The notes: generated by a model not told the origin, from the sequence alone. DNA of 64,000 bases from Winogradskyella pacifica (GCF_013403915.1 NZ_JABFDI010000007.1:62001-126000), one strand, 5' to 3'; shown: positions 8,629 to 17,570, counted from the stretch's first letter. Numbers and translations: made by a program.

Positions 8629-11082
8629 TTAGTAATTATCAACATTAATAACCACTCTCACAGGCCTAAAATCCTTTACTGCATTAAAACTGTTATCTAT
8701 TTTCCTTATCGCCTCTTTTGTTTTTGCTAAGGATTGTTTTTGTGGAATTTTCACCAAGATATTTTTATGATATAAATTTCGAATTCTTGATACTGGCGGA
8801 AATTCTGGACCTAAAACATTAGCTTTAAATAATTGTTTTAATGATTTTGCGTACCAATCTGCTGCCATATTCACACGATTATAATCTTTATGTTTGAAGG
8901 TGATTTTAATCAACCTATAAATGGGTGGATATTTAAAATTATAACGTTCATTCATTTGCTCAGCATACATTTCTTTATAAGCATTTGTAGACACTTGTTG
9001 CAAAATATTATGATGCGGATTGTAGGTTTGAATTAAAACTTTTCCACGCAAATCTGTTCGTCCTGCTCTACCAGATACCTGAGCCATTAATTGATAACTG
9101 CGTTCATGGGCTCTAAAATCTGGGAAGTTAAGTAAGTTATCAGCATTCATGATACCAACTAATTTTACAAATCTAAAATCGAGACCTTTGGTTAACATTT
9201 GTGTCCCAACTAAAATATCAACCTCTCGCTGCTCAAAACTATTTATGATTTTCTCAAAACCGTATTTTCCTCGTGTCGTATCTAAATCCATACGTGCCAC
9301 TTTCTTATCCGGAAATAAAACTTTGACCTCTTGTTCTATTTGCTCTGTACCAAAACCTTTAGTATCTAAAGTCGCATTACCACAACCCTGACAACTTTTT
9401 AGCATGACTGAGTTATACCCACAATAATGACAGCGCAATTGATCGCGATATTGGTGATACGTTAAACTCACATCACAATTAGGACATTGAGGCGATGTCC
9501 CGCAACTAGTACATTCTATGATCGGAGAAAAACCACGTCTATTTTGAAACAGTATAATCTGAAAACCTTCTTCTAGCGTTTCAGTCATTTCTTGGATCAT
9601 CCTATCACTAAAATGCCCTTTCATGCGTTTACGCTTGTACTTATCGGCTAAATCTACCAGTTCGATATCTGGCATTAACACATTGTTATAACGTGTGTTT
9701 AATTCTACTAAACCATATTTTCCCTGACTCGCATTAAAATAACTTTCTAAACTTGGCGTCGCAGATCCTAAGAGTGTTTTTGCTTTAAATATGTTTGCTA
9801 ATACGATTGCTGCATCTCTTGCGTGATAGCGAGGCGCAGGATCGAATTGTTTATAAGATGACTCATGTTCTTCATCTACAATGATCAGCCCTAAATTACG
9901 AAATGGCAATAGCAATGAGGAACGCGCACCAATAACAACTTGGGCTTTTTCAGAATTAGCTAACATATTTTGCCAAACCTCTACCCTTTCATTTCCTGAA
10001 TATCTAGAATGAAAAACAGCAACTTTATCTCCAAAATAATCTTGAAGTCTATTTACCAACTGCGTTGTTAACGCAATCTCAGGTAATAAATACAGTACTT
10101 GTTTTCCTAAGTCTAATTGATCTTGAATGAGTTGTACATAAATTTCAGTTTTACCTGAAGACGTCACACCATGTAATAAGGCAACTGATTTTTCTTTAAA
10201 GATAGCCTCAACTTCATTATAAGCATTCTGTTGCGCTTCACTCAACCGTTTGGCTTCCGAATCTCCATCTCCATCAAACTGAACACGGTCGACTTGAATG
10301 TGATATTCCTCTAATACATTTTTATCAATTAAGGTTTTAACTATCGAATTAGATGCACCGCTGCGCTCTGTTAAATCTGACACTTTAATAGGTTGCTTCA
10401 GCGATGCTTCCATGGTGAATAATGTCAGTACCACTTCGCGCTGCTTTGGAGCACGACTCAATTCTTCGAGTAATAATTGTAATTTTTCTTGTGATTTATG
10501 ATTGTGATGCAACTTTACATAACGTACTAATTTCGGCGTGTACTTTTCGTACATTTCTTCCTGCAAATTCAAAACACCTTTTTCTACTAAGCTATTGATA
10601 ATAGGCAGTACACGCTTTTTATCTAATATAGAAACGACATCATTTATCTTTAATGAGGATTGATGCTGTAAGGCTTCATAAATCAAATATTCTTCGTCTT
10701 TTAAATCAGACGCTTCAATAGTCACTTTCTCATTTCTAGAAATGACTGTCTCACTTTCTAATAAAAATGCATTTGGCATAGCAGCTCGCATCACCTCGCC
10801 TAAACTACACATGTAATAACTAGAGATCCATTCCCAATGCTTTAATTGCGTTTCTGTTATAACAGGCGCATCATCCATAATCTGATGAATGGTTTTGGCA
10901 TCGTAAGCTGTTGGTGGATTTTGGTGAATACTATACACTAATGCTGTGTAAATCTTACTTTTACCAAAAGGTACAGAAACACGCATTCCTGGTGATAAAA
11001 ACTCAGATTCTGCTTCTGTAATATGATAGGTAAACGCTTTTTGAAGCGGAATTGGCAATATGACGTCTATAAAATGTAGCAT
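8629..11082 (-). CDS. priA: Primosomal protein N' (replication restart helicase PriA)
   Basis: An 817-residue helicase that reloads the replisome at stalled forks. N-terminal DNA-binding region opens MLHFIDVILPIPLQKAFTYH. Helicase motifs follow: Walker A HGVTSSGKTE, the DEEH box IIVDEEHESSYKQ, GSATPS and GTQMLTKGLDF. A zinc-binding Cys cluster has C-x2-C pairs (CTSCG, CPNC, CHYCG, CQGC). I set the start at ATG 11082: it overlaps the previous gene's stop codon as TAATG, and the protein then begins with the usual MLHF. An in-frame TTG at 11100 adds six residues and lies inside the upstream gene. Translation is probably coupled to that DUF2147 gene. Confidence 0.96.
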   Translation of the reverse strand: MLHFIDVILPIPLQKAFTYHITEAESEFLSPGMRVSVPFGKSKIYTALVYSIHQNPPTAYDAKTIHQIMDDAPVITETQLKHWEWISSYYMCSLGEVMRAAMPNAFLLESETVISRNEKVTIEASDLKDEEYLIYEALQHQSSLKINDVVSILDKKRVLPIINSLVEKGVLNLQEEMYEKYTPKLVRYVKLHHNHKSQEKLQLLLEELSRAPKQREVVLTLFTMEASLKQPIKVSDLTERSGASNSIVKTLIDKNVLEEYHIQVDRVQFDGDGDSEAKRLSEAQQNAYNEVEAIFKEKSVALLHGVTSSGKTEIYVQLIQDQLDLGKQVLYLLPEIALTTQLVNRLQDYFGDKVAVFHSRYSGNERVEVWQNMLANSEKAQVVIGARSSLLLPFRNLGLIIVDEEHESSYKQFDPAPRYHARDAAIVLANIFKAKTLLGSATPSLESYFNASQGKYGLVELNTRYNNVLMPDIELVDLADKYKRKRMKGHFSDRMIQEMTETLEEGFQIILFQNRRGFSPIIECTSCGTSPQCPNCDVSLTYHQYRDQLRCHYCGYNSVMLKSCQGCGNATLDTKGFGTEQIEQEVKVLFPDKKVARMDLDTTRGKYGFEKIINSFEQREVDILVGTQMLTKGLDFRFVKLVGIMNADNLLNFPDFRAHERSYQLMAQVSGRAGRTDLRGKVLIQTYNPHHNILQQVSTNAYKEMYAEQMNERYNFKYPPIYRLIKITFKHKDYNRVNMAADWYAKSLKQLFKANVLGPEFPPVSRIRNLYHKNILVKIPQKQSLAKTKEAIRKIDNSFNAVKDFRPVRVVINVDNY

Positions 11083-11507
11083 TATTTTACGCGTTTCCAA
11101 TATTGCGTTCTGTAGAAAAAGGCCAGATAACCTCTTACCTGAAGGGTATCTGGATCATCCTCAAGCTTAAGACGACACCTGTAAGTGGTACCATTTTCAG
11201 GATTGAGTATGGTGCCTCCGTCATAAACCTTTCCGTTTTTGGTTAAACCTTCTATAAAAACCAACCCAACAATTGGTTGATCTTTGTGAGCACCGCTACA
11301 GTCATTACAAGTTCTAGATTCAACATCTGGATTAGTTACAGCTATGATTTTACCATATATTTTACCGTCTTCTTCATAAATTTCAACTATAGATTTCGCG
11401 TCACCTGTATTATCATCTATGGTTTTCCACTTCCCTAAAATATTCTGAGCTGGCAAATTAAAAAACACGGTGAACAAAATAAAAAATGCTAGAGTGTTTT
11501 TAATCAT
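11082..11507 (-). CDS. DUF2147 domain secreted protein
   Basis: A 141-residue protein with a Sec signal peptide (~1-20, ending in PAQ), so it is exported to the periplasm. The rest is a DUF2147 lipocalin-like domain: ILGKWKTIDD at the start, KSIVEIYEEDGKIYGKI, a CNDC pair, a DGGTILNPENG loop and a final LQVRGY strand. The function of DUF2147 is not established. Its stop overlaps the priA start (TAATG), which makes the two genes an operon despite no evident functional link. Confidence 0.88.
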   Translation of the reverse strand: MIKNTLAFFILFTVFFNLPAQNILGKWKTIDDNTGDAKSIVEIYEEDGKIYGKIIAVTNPDVESRTCNDCSGAHKDQPIVGLVFIEGLTKNGKVYDGGTILNPENGTTYRCRLKLEDDPDTLQVRGYLAFFYRTQYWKRVK

Positions 11508-11554
11508 AGTTATTGTTTTAGAGGTTTGTACTTCAAATGTAATTGGTTTAATTT

Positions 11555-11583
11555 AAAAAACCATCGCGATTAGAGATGGTTTT
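11555..11583 (-). terminator. Terminator after the YihY-family gene
   Basis: On the minus strand AAAACCATC and GATGGTTTT form a stem with a ~9-base loop, followed by a run of T. It lies ~40 bases after the stop of the upstream minus-strand gene and separates it from the DUF2147-priA operon. Confidence 0.75.
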
Positions 11584-11623
11584 AAAAAAACGTGCAAAAT
11601 TCCGTAAGATGTAAAGATGCATT

Positions 11624-12613
11624 TTACTTAATTAACTCCTCAACATCTTTTTGTTTAATTTCTTTTCTAGCTCTTGGATTCTTCCTTAAAAACTGAAGCG
11701 ATGCATTGAGCTCATAACCCAAAAGTATAATGTTAGAATTGAGCCACAAATAAAGTAGTAAAATCAATAAGGCTCCAATAGAACCATAAAGCTCATTGTA
11801 TTGCGAAAAATTTTCAATATAAATACCAAACAGAAAGGAGGTTAGCATAATAAGCAAGGTTGTTAATAACGCACCAACCGAAAAGAATTTAGACTCCTTC
11901 CCTTCTTTAGTTCCAAAATAATATAAGGTTGCTGTGGCTAAATAAACCATAATTACAAAGAACAAGTACTTTCCAAAGATAATCCATCCTAACCCCTGGT
12001 CATCTTCTGAAAATGCATGACCGCTAAAGCCTTCATATAAAGGTTGAATTATATAAATCTGAAAATACCCAAATACAGCTACAGTAAGTAATAGAAGAAA
12101 AACAAGAATTAAAGCCACACCGAGCGCAAACATATATTGCTTAAAAACATTACGATATAGTTGTTTGTGATAAGACGTTTCAAAACCCGAAAACACAGCA
12201 TTAACACCATTAGCCATTAAGAACATAGACAATAAAAACACCGAAGATATCAAGCCACCACTGGTATTGCTACTCATATCTTTAAAAATACTATCGATTA
12301 AGAATTCTGATGTCTGAGGTGGTAAAATTGAATTTAAAAAATCTAAGAAATCAGCTCTAAAACCATCAATAGGTATATACGGAATCACAATAATAACAAA
12401 CAGTAAAAACGGAAAAATAGCGGTAAAGAAACTAAACGCAATGGCACTTGCTCTTGTAGTTAGAGCACCATTTACAATTCCCATAATGTATAGCTCTAGT
12501 AAATCGTACACCGATAAACCTTCAAATCCTGGTAACTTAATTTGCTTAAAAAAACGCACAAGTATGTTTATAACCGGAATTTTATTTAATTTATCTTCTA
12601 TAGGTTTAGTCAT
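11624..12613 (-). CDS. YihY/BrkB-family inner membrane protein
   Basis: A 329-residue protein with six predicted membrane helices. It carries the family pattern: the N-terminal stretch ALTTRASAIAFSFFTAIFPF, a GVNAVFSGFETSYHK segment, and the C-terminal LYGSIGALLILLLYLWLNS helix followed by LLGYELNASL. The family was once called RNase BN in error and its real role (transport or envelope function) is not settled. A Lys/Glu-rich cytoplasmic tail follows. It lies 80 bp downstream of nadC on the same strand and may be co-transcribed with it. Confidence 0.92.
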   Translation of the reverse strand: MTKPIEDKLNKIPVINILVRFFKQIKLPGFEGLSVYDLLELYIMGIVNGALTTRASAIAFSFFTAIFPFLLFVIIVIPYIPIDGFRADFLDFLNSILPPQTSEFLIDSIFKDMSSNTSGGLISSVFLLSMFLMANGVNAVFSGFETSYHKQLYRNVFKQYMFALGVALILVFLLLLTVAVFGYFQIYIIQPLYEGFSGHAFSEDDQGLGWIIFGKYLFFVIMVYLATATLYYFGTKEGKESKFFSVGALLTTLLIMLTSFLFGIYIENFSQYNELYGSIGALLILLLYLWLNSNIILLGYELNASLQFLRKNPRARKEIKQKDVEELIK

Positions 12614-12615
12614 TG

Positions 12616-12650
12616 TTTAGCTTTTAGCTCTTGGCTGTTAGCCTTTAGCT
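12616..12650. repeat. Degenerate 7-base tandem repeat (TTTAGCT)
   Basis: Five successive heptamers: TTTAGCT, TTTAGCT, CTTGGCT, GTTAGCC, TTTAGCT. They fill the short gap between nadC and the YihY-family gene. Confidence 0.6.
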
Positions 12651-12693
12651 CACCTTTATTATCTCCAATTAATTGTACTATCTACAAACTAAA

Positions 12694-13551
12694 CTATACT
12701 GCTTTTAAGCTTAAATCTTTATTATGTACCGAATGTGTTAAAGCACCAGACGAAATAAAATCGACACCACATTCCGCATATTTTCTAAGTGTATGTTCGT
12801 TAATGCCTCCTGAAGACTCCGTTAAGCATTGGTCACCAATAAGCTTTACGGCTTTACGCGTATCTTCATAATTAAAATTATCGATAAGAATTCTGTAAAC
12901 CCCTCCACAGTCTAAAATTTCTTTGATTTCTTCGAGATTTCTGGCTTCAACAATAATTTTCAAATCGCGATTGGTATCTTTTAAATACTGTTTTGTTAAA
13001 TTAATAGCTTTTGAAACTCCACCAGCAAAATCAATATGATTATCTTTTAGCATTATCATATCGTATAAGGCAAATCTGTGATTCTCTCCACCTCCAATTT
13101 TTACAGCCCATTTTTCTAAAGCTCTAATACCTGGAGTGGTTTTTCGTGTGTCCAAAATTTTTGTTCCTGTACCTTCTAATAAATCTACAAATTCTCTCGT
13201 TTTAGTGGCAATTGCACTCATACGTTGCATAGCATTTAGGACTAAACGTTCTGCTTTAAGAATAGATTGCGAAGCTCCTTCAACATAAAAGACGATATCG
13301 CCATGCTTCACTTTTTGACCATCTTCTATTAAGGTTTCAACTTTCATATTAGCATCCACATAAGCGAACACCAATTTTGCAAACTCTACACCGGCGATGA
13401 TACCTTTATCTTTTACCAATAATTTTGCTTTTCCTTGAGCCGAAGCAGGAATACACGCCAAAGAACTATGGTCCCCATCACCGACATCTTCTCTAATGGC
13501 ATTAGAAATTATTAATTCTATTTCTTTATCGAACTGTGCTTTTGAAATCAT
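12694..13551 (-). CDS. nadC: Nicotinate-nucleotide pyrophosphorylase (carboxylating)
   Basis: A 285-residue enzyme of de novo NAD synthesis that converts quinolinate and PRPP to nicotinate mononucleotide, CO2 and PPi. Diagnostic segments are EDVGDGDHSS, ERLVLNAMQRMSAIAT, ILDTRKTTPGIRALEKWAVKIGGGENHR, MIMLKDNHI, IIVEARNLEE and a closing ESSGGI / VDFISSGALTHS. Length and motif order are standard. No nadA or nadB neighbour is present. The gene upstream (rlmH) is divergent. Confidence 0.96.
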   Translation of the reverse strand: MISKAQFDKEIELIISNAIREDVGDGDHSSLACIPASAQGKAKLLVKDKGIIAGVEFAKLVFAYVDANMKVETLIEDGQKVKHGDIVFYVEGASQSILKAERLVLNAMQRMSAIATKTREFVDLLEGTGTKILDTRKTTPGIRALEKWAVKIGGGENHRFALYDMIMLKDNHIDFAGGVSKAINLTKQYLKDTNRDLKIIVEARNLEEIKEILDCGGVYRILIDNFNYEDTRKAVKLIGDQCLTESSGGINEHTLRKYAECGVDFISSGALTHSVHNKDLSLKAV

Positions 13552-13605
13552 CTGAATACATATTTAGTGTAAAAATAGGAAATTGATTAACGATATCCGA
13601 TTTTA

Positions 13606-13678
13606 GAATTATGAATTACAAATTGGAAAAAAATCTAAAATCCTAAATTGTAAATCGTAAATTTGAATTATGAATATA
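13606..13678. repeat. Degenerate 7-base periodic A/T-rich repeat before rlmH
   Basis: Heptamers GAATTAT, GAATTAC, AAATTGG run from 13606 to 13626, and TAAATTG, TAAATCG, TAAATTT, GAATTAT, GAATATA run from 13644 to 13678. The second block runs into the first codons of rlmH. One unit forms TAAATTTG, which fits a -7 box. Confidence 0.5.
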
Positions 13679-14143
13679 AAACTCATTGCGATAGGCAAAA
13701 CCGACAATAAGAACCTCATTGCATTAATCGCAGATTACTCTAAACGCCTTAGTTTTTATATTAAGTTTGAATTTGATGTAATTCCGGATTTAAAAAAGGT
13801 AAAAAACTTATCTGAAGCCCAGCAAAAAGAAAAGGAAGGAGAGCTTATTTTAGCTAAAACACAAACTTCTGATGTGCTTATTCTACTCGATGAAAACGGA
13901 AAACAAATGGATTCTGAAGCCTTTTCTGGTTATTTACAAAAACACATGAATTCTGGTATTAAAACTTTAATCTTCGTAATTGGAGGTCCTTATGGTTTTT
14001 CGGATGCGGTTTACAATAGAGCCAATGGAAAATTAGGATTATCAAAAATGACATTTTCACATCAAATGGTACGTTTGTTTTTTATAGAACAACTGTACCG
14101 AGGGTTTACAATTCTTAGAAATGAACCTTATCACCATAAATAA
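13670..14143 (+). CDS. rlmH: 23S rRNA (pseudouridine1915-N3)-methyltransferase
   Basis: A 157-residue SPOUT-fold methyltransferase that modifies helix 69 of 23S rRNA using SAM. Visible family features are MNIKLIAIGKTDNKNL at the start, the SAM loop FVIGGPYGFSDAVY in the trefoil knot, and the terminus MVRLFFIEQLYRGFTILRNEPYHHK, nearly invariant in RlmH. A TAAATTTG box lies only 5 bases before the ATG, so the transcript may be nearly leaderless. It is a single gene. Confidence 0.97.
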   Translation: MNIKLIAIGKTDNKNLIALIADYSKRLSFYIKFEFDVIPDLKKVKNLSEAQQKEKEGELILAKTQTSDVLILLDENGKQMDSEAFSGYLQKHMNSGIKTLIFVIGGPYGFSDAVYNRANGKLGLSKMTFSHQMVRLFFIEQLYRGFTILRNEPYHHK

Positions 14144-14190
14144 GTATTCAGGCACATTGTGCAGTTTCAAAGCTTACTTTTACTTTAAAA

Positions 14191-14229
14191 AACAAAAAAA
14201 ATCTCAGATTTATAATTAACCTGAGATTT
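14191..14229 (-). terminator. Terminator after the hibernation-factor gene
   Basis: AAATCTCAG (14199-14207) pairs with CTGAGATTT (14221-14229). On the minus strand the stem is followed by eight T, ~80 bases after the stop of the hibernation-factor gene. Confidence 0.7.
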
Positions 14230-14307
14230 ATACTATTCTACTTTCAGTTCTAACGAATCACCATAATTTAGTGTATAAAAACTGTGCCTCCAACTGAAAG
14301 CTTATGA

Positions 14308-14607
14308 CTAATGTGTTTTATAAACTTCTTTTCGTTTTTTTAGTTGTCTTGTTAAATCGTTAATCGTTTCATTCATAGCCATTTCATAATTCTTCTCGTT
14401 AGACGTTGCAAAAATACGTGGTCCTGGTAAGCTTAATTCAATGTTACAAATTTTACCTGCATCATGATCGTTATCATCATGCTTAAAATATACTTGAGCC
14501 GAAATAAGAAATTCGAACTTATTAGCTAATTTTTCTAATTTTTCTGTTGTTAGGTCTGAAAGTGTGTCACTTACATCAATGTCTACATATTGAAAATTTA
14601 CCGTCAT
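14308..14607 (-). CDS. Ribosome hibernation-promoting factor, short form (HPF/RaiA family)
   Basis: A 99-residue protein of the S30AE/HPF family, which binds the decoding region of the 30S subunit and inactivates ribosomes in stationary phase. The fold is evident from MTVNFQYVDIDVSDTLSDLTTEKLEKL, the VYFKHDDNDHDAGKICNIEL strand pair and the basic C-terminal helix NDLTRQLKKRKEVYKTH. It lacks the C-terminal dimerisation domain of long HPF, so it is the short type. Single gene with its own terminator. Confidence 0.9.
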   Translation of the reverse strand: MTVNFQYVDIDVSDTLSDLTTEKLEKLANKFEFLISAQVYFKHDDNDHDAGKICNIELSLPGPRIFATSNEKNYEMAMNETINDLTRQLKKRKEVYKTH

Positions 14608-14764
14608 AATCTATCTTGTTTTAATGAGTTATTCTTTTCACTAAGATACAAGATTTAGTCAGTCTAATCACTGATAAATATCATAATTAATTGATAAAAT
14701 TATAAATTCATTTAATAAAGAAGGCCTTTTCACAAGGTTGATGAAATTCCATTAATCAATAGAA

Positions 14765-15727
14765 TCACTTACTCTTTTTATTAAACTTATAACCAATGGC
14801 TAATTTTGCTTTTGTAAGATTTAGAAGATAGTTATTACCATAATCCAAATCGGTACTATACAGACTATTATTATAGCTTACACTGACATAAAACTGTTTT
14901 AAATTATAATTTAAACCAATGAGAAAATCTAACTTATAGAGCATTGGATTACTTGGTTTGTAGCCTCCATCTTGTAAGGTCACTTTTTTATTTACCAAAC
15001 CTATTCCTGGCATAACGTTAACCGTTGCTGTGATATTTTCTGGCAGTTGAAAATAAGAGATGATGCCGGCTAAAACACCGAAAGACAAGCCTTGGTATCT
15101 TTTAATATCGCCTTCCTCATTAAAATAAGGACTCGTGGTTTCAGATAATATACTAGGCTTTGCAGAAAAATAATCAAAACTACCGAAGACGCCCACACCT
15201 CCTGTTATGAATATATTATCGGAATTCTTATTAGACAAGCCCGCCTTTAATTGGGAATATGAAAACTCTATATTGTCTAAAGTGTACATATAATTCAGCC
15301 CAACACTTACAGATCTAATATCGTCTCTAAATACGGTAGGTTCATCAAAGTTATTTTTAGCATTAAACCCCCTATACACTTGCGTAAAAATTTTCACATA
15401 ATTTTTATCCTTTAAGATGGTTGTGGCTTGTAAATCGAATCTAGAAGTCTTTTCTTTATTTGGGTTTTTAATGTTAATAGCAATGTCTAGTATAATTTTT
15501 TTAGTAGCAAAACCAAGTCCTAAACCATATCTATTATTAGGCACAAATTTAGCTTTAGAATCATCATCGGAAATACTGAACTTATTCACCTTAAAATTAG
15601 AAAATATACGCAGAGAATAATTTTCAATATCTCTATCGACCAATAGCGAATCTAAATCATCCAAATCTTGAGCACTAAGACTTAAGCAACTAAAACAAAA
15701 AACGAAAAGCATAATAGGTTTCAGCAT
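14765..15727 (-). CDS. Outer-membrane beta-barrel-like protein (DUF4421-like)
   Basis: A 320-residue exported protein: a signal peptide (~1-19, ending SLSAQ), then alternating short amphipathic strands separated by Tyr/Asn-rich turns. The final strand AKLAIGYKFNKK suits an outer-membrane beta-barrel end. Strand-like stretches such as YGLGLGFATKKIILDIAINIK and LLSVSYNN-type repeats run throughout. I think it belongs to DUF4421, a Bacteroidota family of unknown role, but that assignment is from memory. Monocistronic; divergent from rdgB. Confidence 0.7.
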   Translation of the reverse strand: MLKPIMLFVFCFSCLSLSAQDLDDLDSLLVDRDIENYSLRIFSNFKVNKFSISDDDSKAKFVPNNRYGLGLGFATKKIILDIAINIKNPNKEKTSRFDLQATTILKDKNYVKIFTQVYRGFNAKNNFDEPTVFRDDIRSVSVGLNYMYTLDNIEFSYSQLKAGLSNKNSDNIFITGGVGVFGSFDYFSAKPSILSETTSPYFNEEGDIKRYQGLSFGVLAGIISYFQLPENITATVNVMPGIGLVNKKVTLQDGGYKPSNPMLYKLDFLIGLNYNLKQFYVSVSYNNSLYSTDLDYGNNYLLNLTKAKLAIGYKFNKKSK

Positions 15728-15819
15728 TCTTATTAGATTAAAATGTTTGTTTTGATAAATGATACTAAAATAGATTGCTATTTTTACAAAAGCAAAATTA
15801 AACTAAATAAGCTCAAAAT

Positions 15820-16389
15820 ATGCAACTTGTTTTCGCAACTAATAACTTAAATAAACTAAAAGAAGTACAATCGATGTTACCAGAACATATTAAACTTTTA
15901 AGTTTAAAAGATATTGCTTGTAATGAAGATATTCCTGAAACCCAACCTACCATTGAAGGTAATGCGATACAAAAAGCAGAATACTTAAAAAAGCATTATG
16001 GTTACGATTGCTTTGCTGATGATACAGGCTTAGAAGTCGACGCTTTAAACGGAGAACCAGGCGTGTACTCTGCACGATACGCTGGTCCACAACGGAATGC
16101 TGAAGATAACACCAACAAATTGCTGACAGAACTTAAAAGTAAACCCAACAGAAATGCCCAATTTAAAACCGTAATTGCATTACACCTTAATGGAAAACTT
16201 CACACTTTTACAGGCATATGCAAAGGCAGTATTACAACAGAAAAACATGGTGAAGGTGGTTTTGGCTACGACCCGATTTTTAAAGCTGATGGTTTAGATA
16301 AAACGTTTGCTGAAATTACTTTAGAACAAAAAAACAAGATAGGCCACAGAGGCTTAGCTGTAAAGCAACTCGTAGAATTTTTAAAATAA
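15820..16389 (+). CDS. rdgB: dITP/XTP pyrophosphatase (non-canonical purine NTP diphosphatase)
   Basis: A 189-residue Ham1/RdgB enzyme that hydrolyses dITP, ITP and XTP to monophosphates and keeps deaminated purines out of DNA and RNA. Conserved segments are LVFATNNLNKLKEV, the catalytic region CFADDTGLEVDALNGEPGVYSARYAG, GEGGFGYDPIF and IGHRGLAVKQL. All expected residues are present and length is normal. Divergent from the DUF4421-like gene, ~140 bp before the DUF1275 gene. Confidence 0.96.
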   Translation: MQLVFATNNLNKLKEVQSMLPEHIKLLSLKDIACNEDIPETQPTIEGNAIQKAEYLKKHYGYDCFADDTGLEVDALNGEPGVYSARYAGPQRNAEDNTNKLLTELKSKPNRNAQFKTVIALHLNGKLHTFTGICKGSITTEKHGEGGFGYDPIFKADGLDKTFAEITLEQKNKIGHRGLAVKQLVEFLK

Positions 16390-16529
16390 CTATTCTATTG
16401 ACGTTACAGTTTTTAAACACCTAACTTCGCTTACGCAAACTGAACTCGTTTTTATAATTTGATAGCAGTCATTACTTCTGACTAACATCAGTGTGATCAC
16501 TTTTTTGAACCCCACTAAATGAAGCTGTA

Positions 16530-17273
16530 ATGTTTAGACATCAAGGAAAAAGTAGAACTTTACAACACAATCTTCGAATTGCGATTATTTTATCTTTTGT
16601 TGCTGGAATTGTTAATGTTTCAGGATTTTTAGCTTTTAAGCAATTAACGACAAATGTAACTGGTCATTTTGCACTCTTTATTGATGACGTAGCTAATTTT
16701 GAGTTTTGGAAAGGCACGATATATTTTCTTTATATTTTTTCGTTTTTATTTGGGTCGTTTTCATCTAGTTTTTTAATTGAAAAATACAGGAAAAACAAAC
16801 GTCTCAATGTATTTGCGCTACCAACACTCATCGAATGTCTAATTTTAATAACCATCGGGATTGTGAGCAATTTTGTAGAAATGCAATACCCTGATTTAAT
16901 TATTTGTACACTACTTTTTGCGATGGGTCTTCAAAACTCATTTGTCACTAAAATTTCGAATGCAGTAGTAAGAACGACGCACCTTACAGGTCTTTTTACT
17001 GATTTGGGCATCGATATTTCTCAGTTGTTTTTCACTAAGTACAACCCACAAAAAGAGAAATTAAAATCAAATATAAAACTGCGTATTTACATCATTTTAT
17101 TCTTCTTTGCAGGTGGATTGGTAGGAGGTTTCTTTTATTCTAAAGTCAATTTAAGACTAAACACGTTAATTATTGGAGCCATCATTTTATTAGTAAGTTT
17201 ATTCTATGATGATTTGAGATATAAACTCATAAAAACAAGACGGAAATTTCATCAAAAAAGAATGGCCCTTTGA
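16530..17273 (+). CDS. YoaK/DUF1275-family membrane protein
   Basis: A 247-residue integral membrane protein with about six hydrophobic helices. The family hallmark is clear: FVAGIVNVSGFLAF near the start, TTNVTGHFALF, then QNSFVTKISNAVVRTTHLTGLFTDLGIDI. DUF1275 proteins are thought to be transporters but no substrate is established. The C-terminus is basic and cytoplasmic (KTRRKFHQKRM). No operon partner. Confidence 0.9.
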   Translation: MFRHQGKSRTLQHNLRIAIILSFVAGIVNVSGFLAFKQLTTNVTGHFALFIDDVANFEFWKGTIYFLYIFSFLFGSFSSSFLIEKYRKNKRLNVFALPTLIECLILITIGIVSNFVEMQYPDLIICTLLFAMGLQNSFVTKISNAVVRTTHLTGLFTDLGIDISQLFFTKYNPQKEKLKSNIKLRIYIILFFFAGGLVGGFFYSKVNLRLNTLIIGAIILLVSLFYDDLRYKLIKTRRKFHQKRMAL

Positions 17274-17401
17274 TTGAAAGAAATAGCTTAAAATTCATCA
17301 AATTCAAGAAAATTTATCCTCATATAATCGAATTTAAAGGCATCAAATTTGTGCGTGACACCACTGTTTTTAATACATAAGAGCAATAAACACCGCAACA
17401 A

Positions 17402-17431
17402 TTGATTATTCAATTAATTGTTGTACCTTTG
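17402..17431 (+). promoter_or_regulatory. Promoter of the DEAD-box helicase gene
   Basis: TTG (17402-17404), a 19-base spacer and TACCTTTG (17424-17431) match the Bacteroidota promoter consensus exactly. It predicts a transcript start near 17438 and an untranslated leader of ~130 bases. Confidence 0.75.
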
Positions 17432-17437
17432 CACCTT

Positions 17438-17570
17438 GCAAAAAACCTATTATAGGCTTTTGTAAATTCCTCAGAGTGAGGATGTGTTACCTAGAAGTTT
17501 AAGTGTTTAGTATGTCGATTCGCTTCTTTTGTAACACCAACAGAACATAATCGAATACATATACTCAAGA
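17438..17570 (+). other. Long structured 5' leader of the DEAD-box helicase mRNA
   Basis: No ORF is seen in these ~130 bases. They contain a perfect small hairpin TCCTCA-GAG-TGAGGA (17468-17482) and a longer-range pairing GTGTTAC (17484-17490) with GTAACAC (17531-17537). Long leaders are usual for cold-induced helicase genes in other bacteria, so control at the RNA level is a reasonable inference. Confidence 0.5.

Noticed and set aside
8629-11100. TTG start at 11100 for priA (823 residues)
   Set aside because: It lies inside the DUF2147 gene; the ATG at 11082 overlaps that gene's stop and gives the expected MLHF N-terminus.
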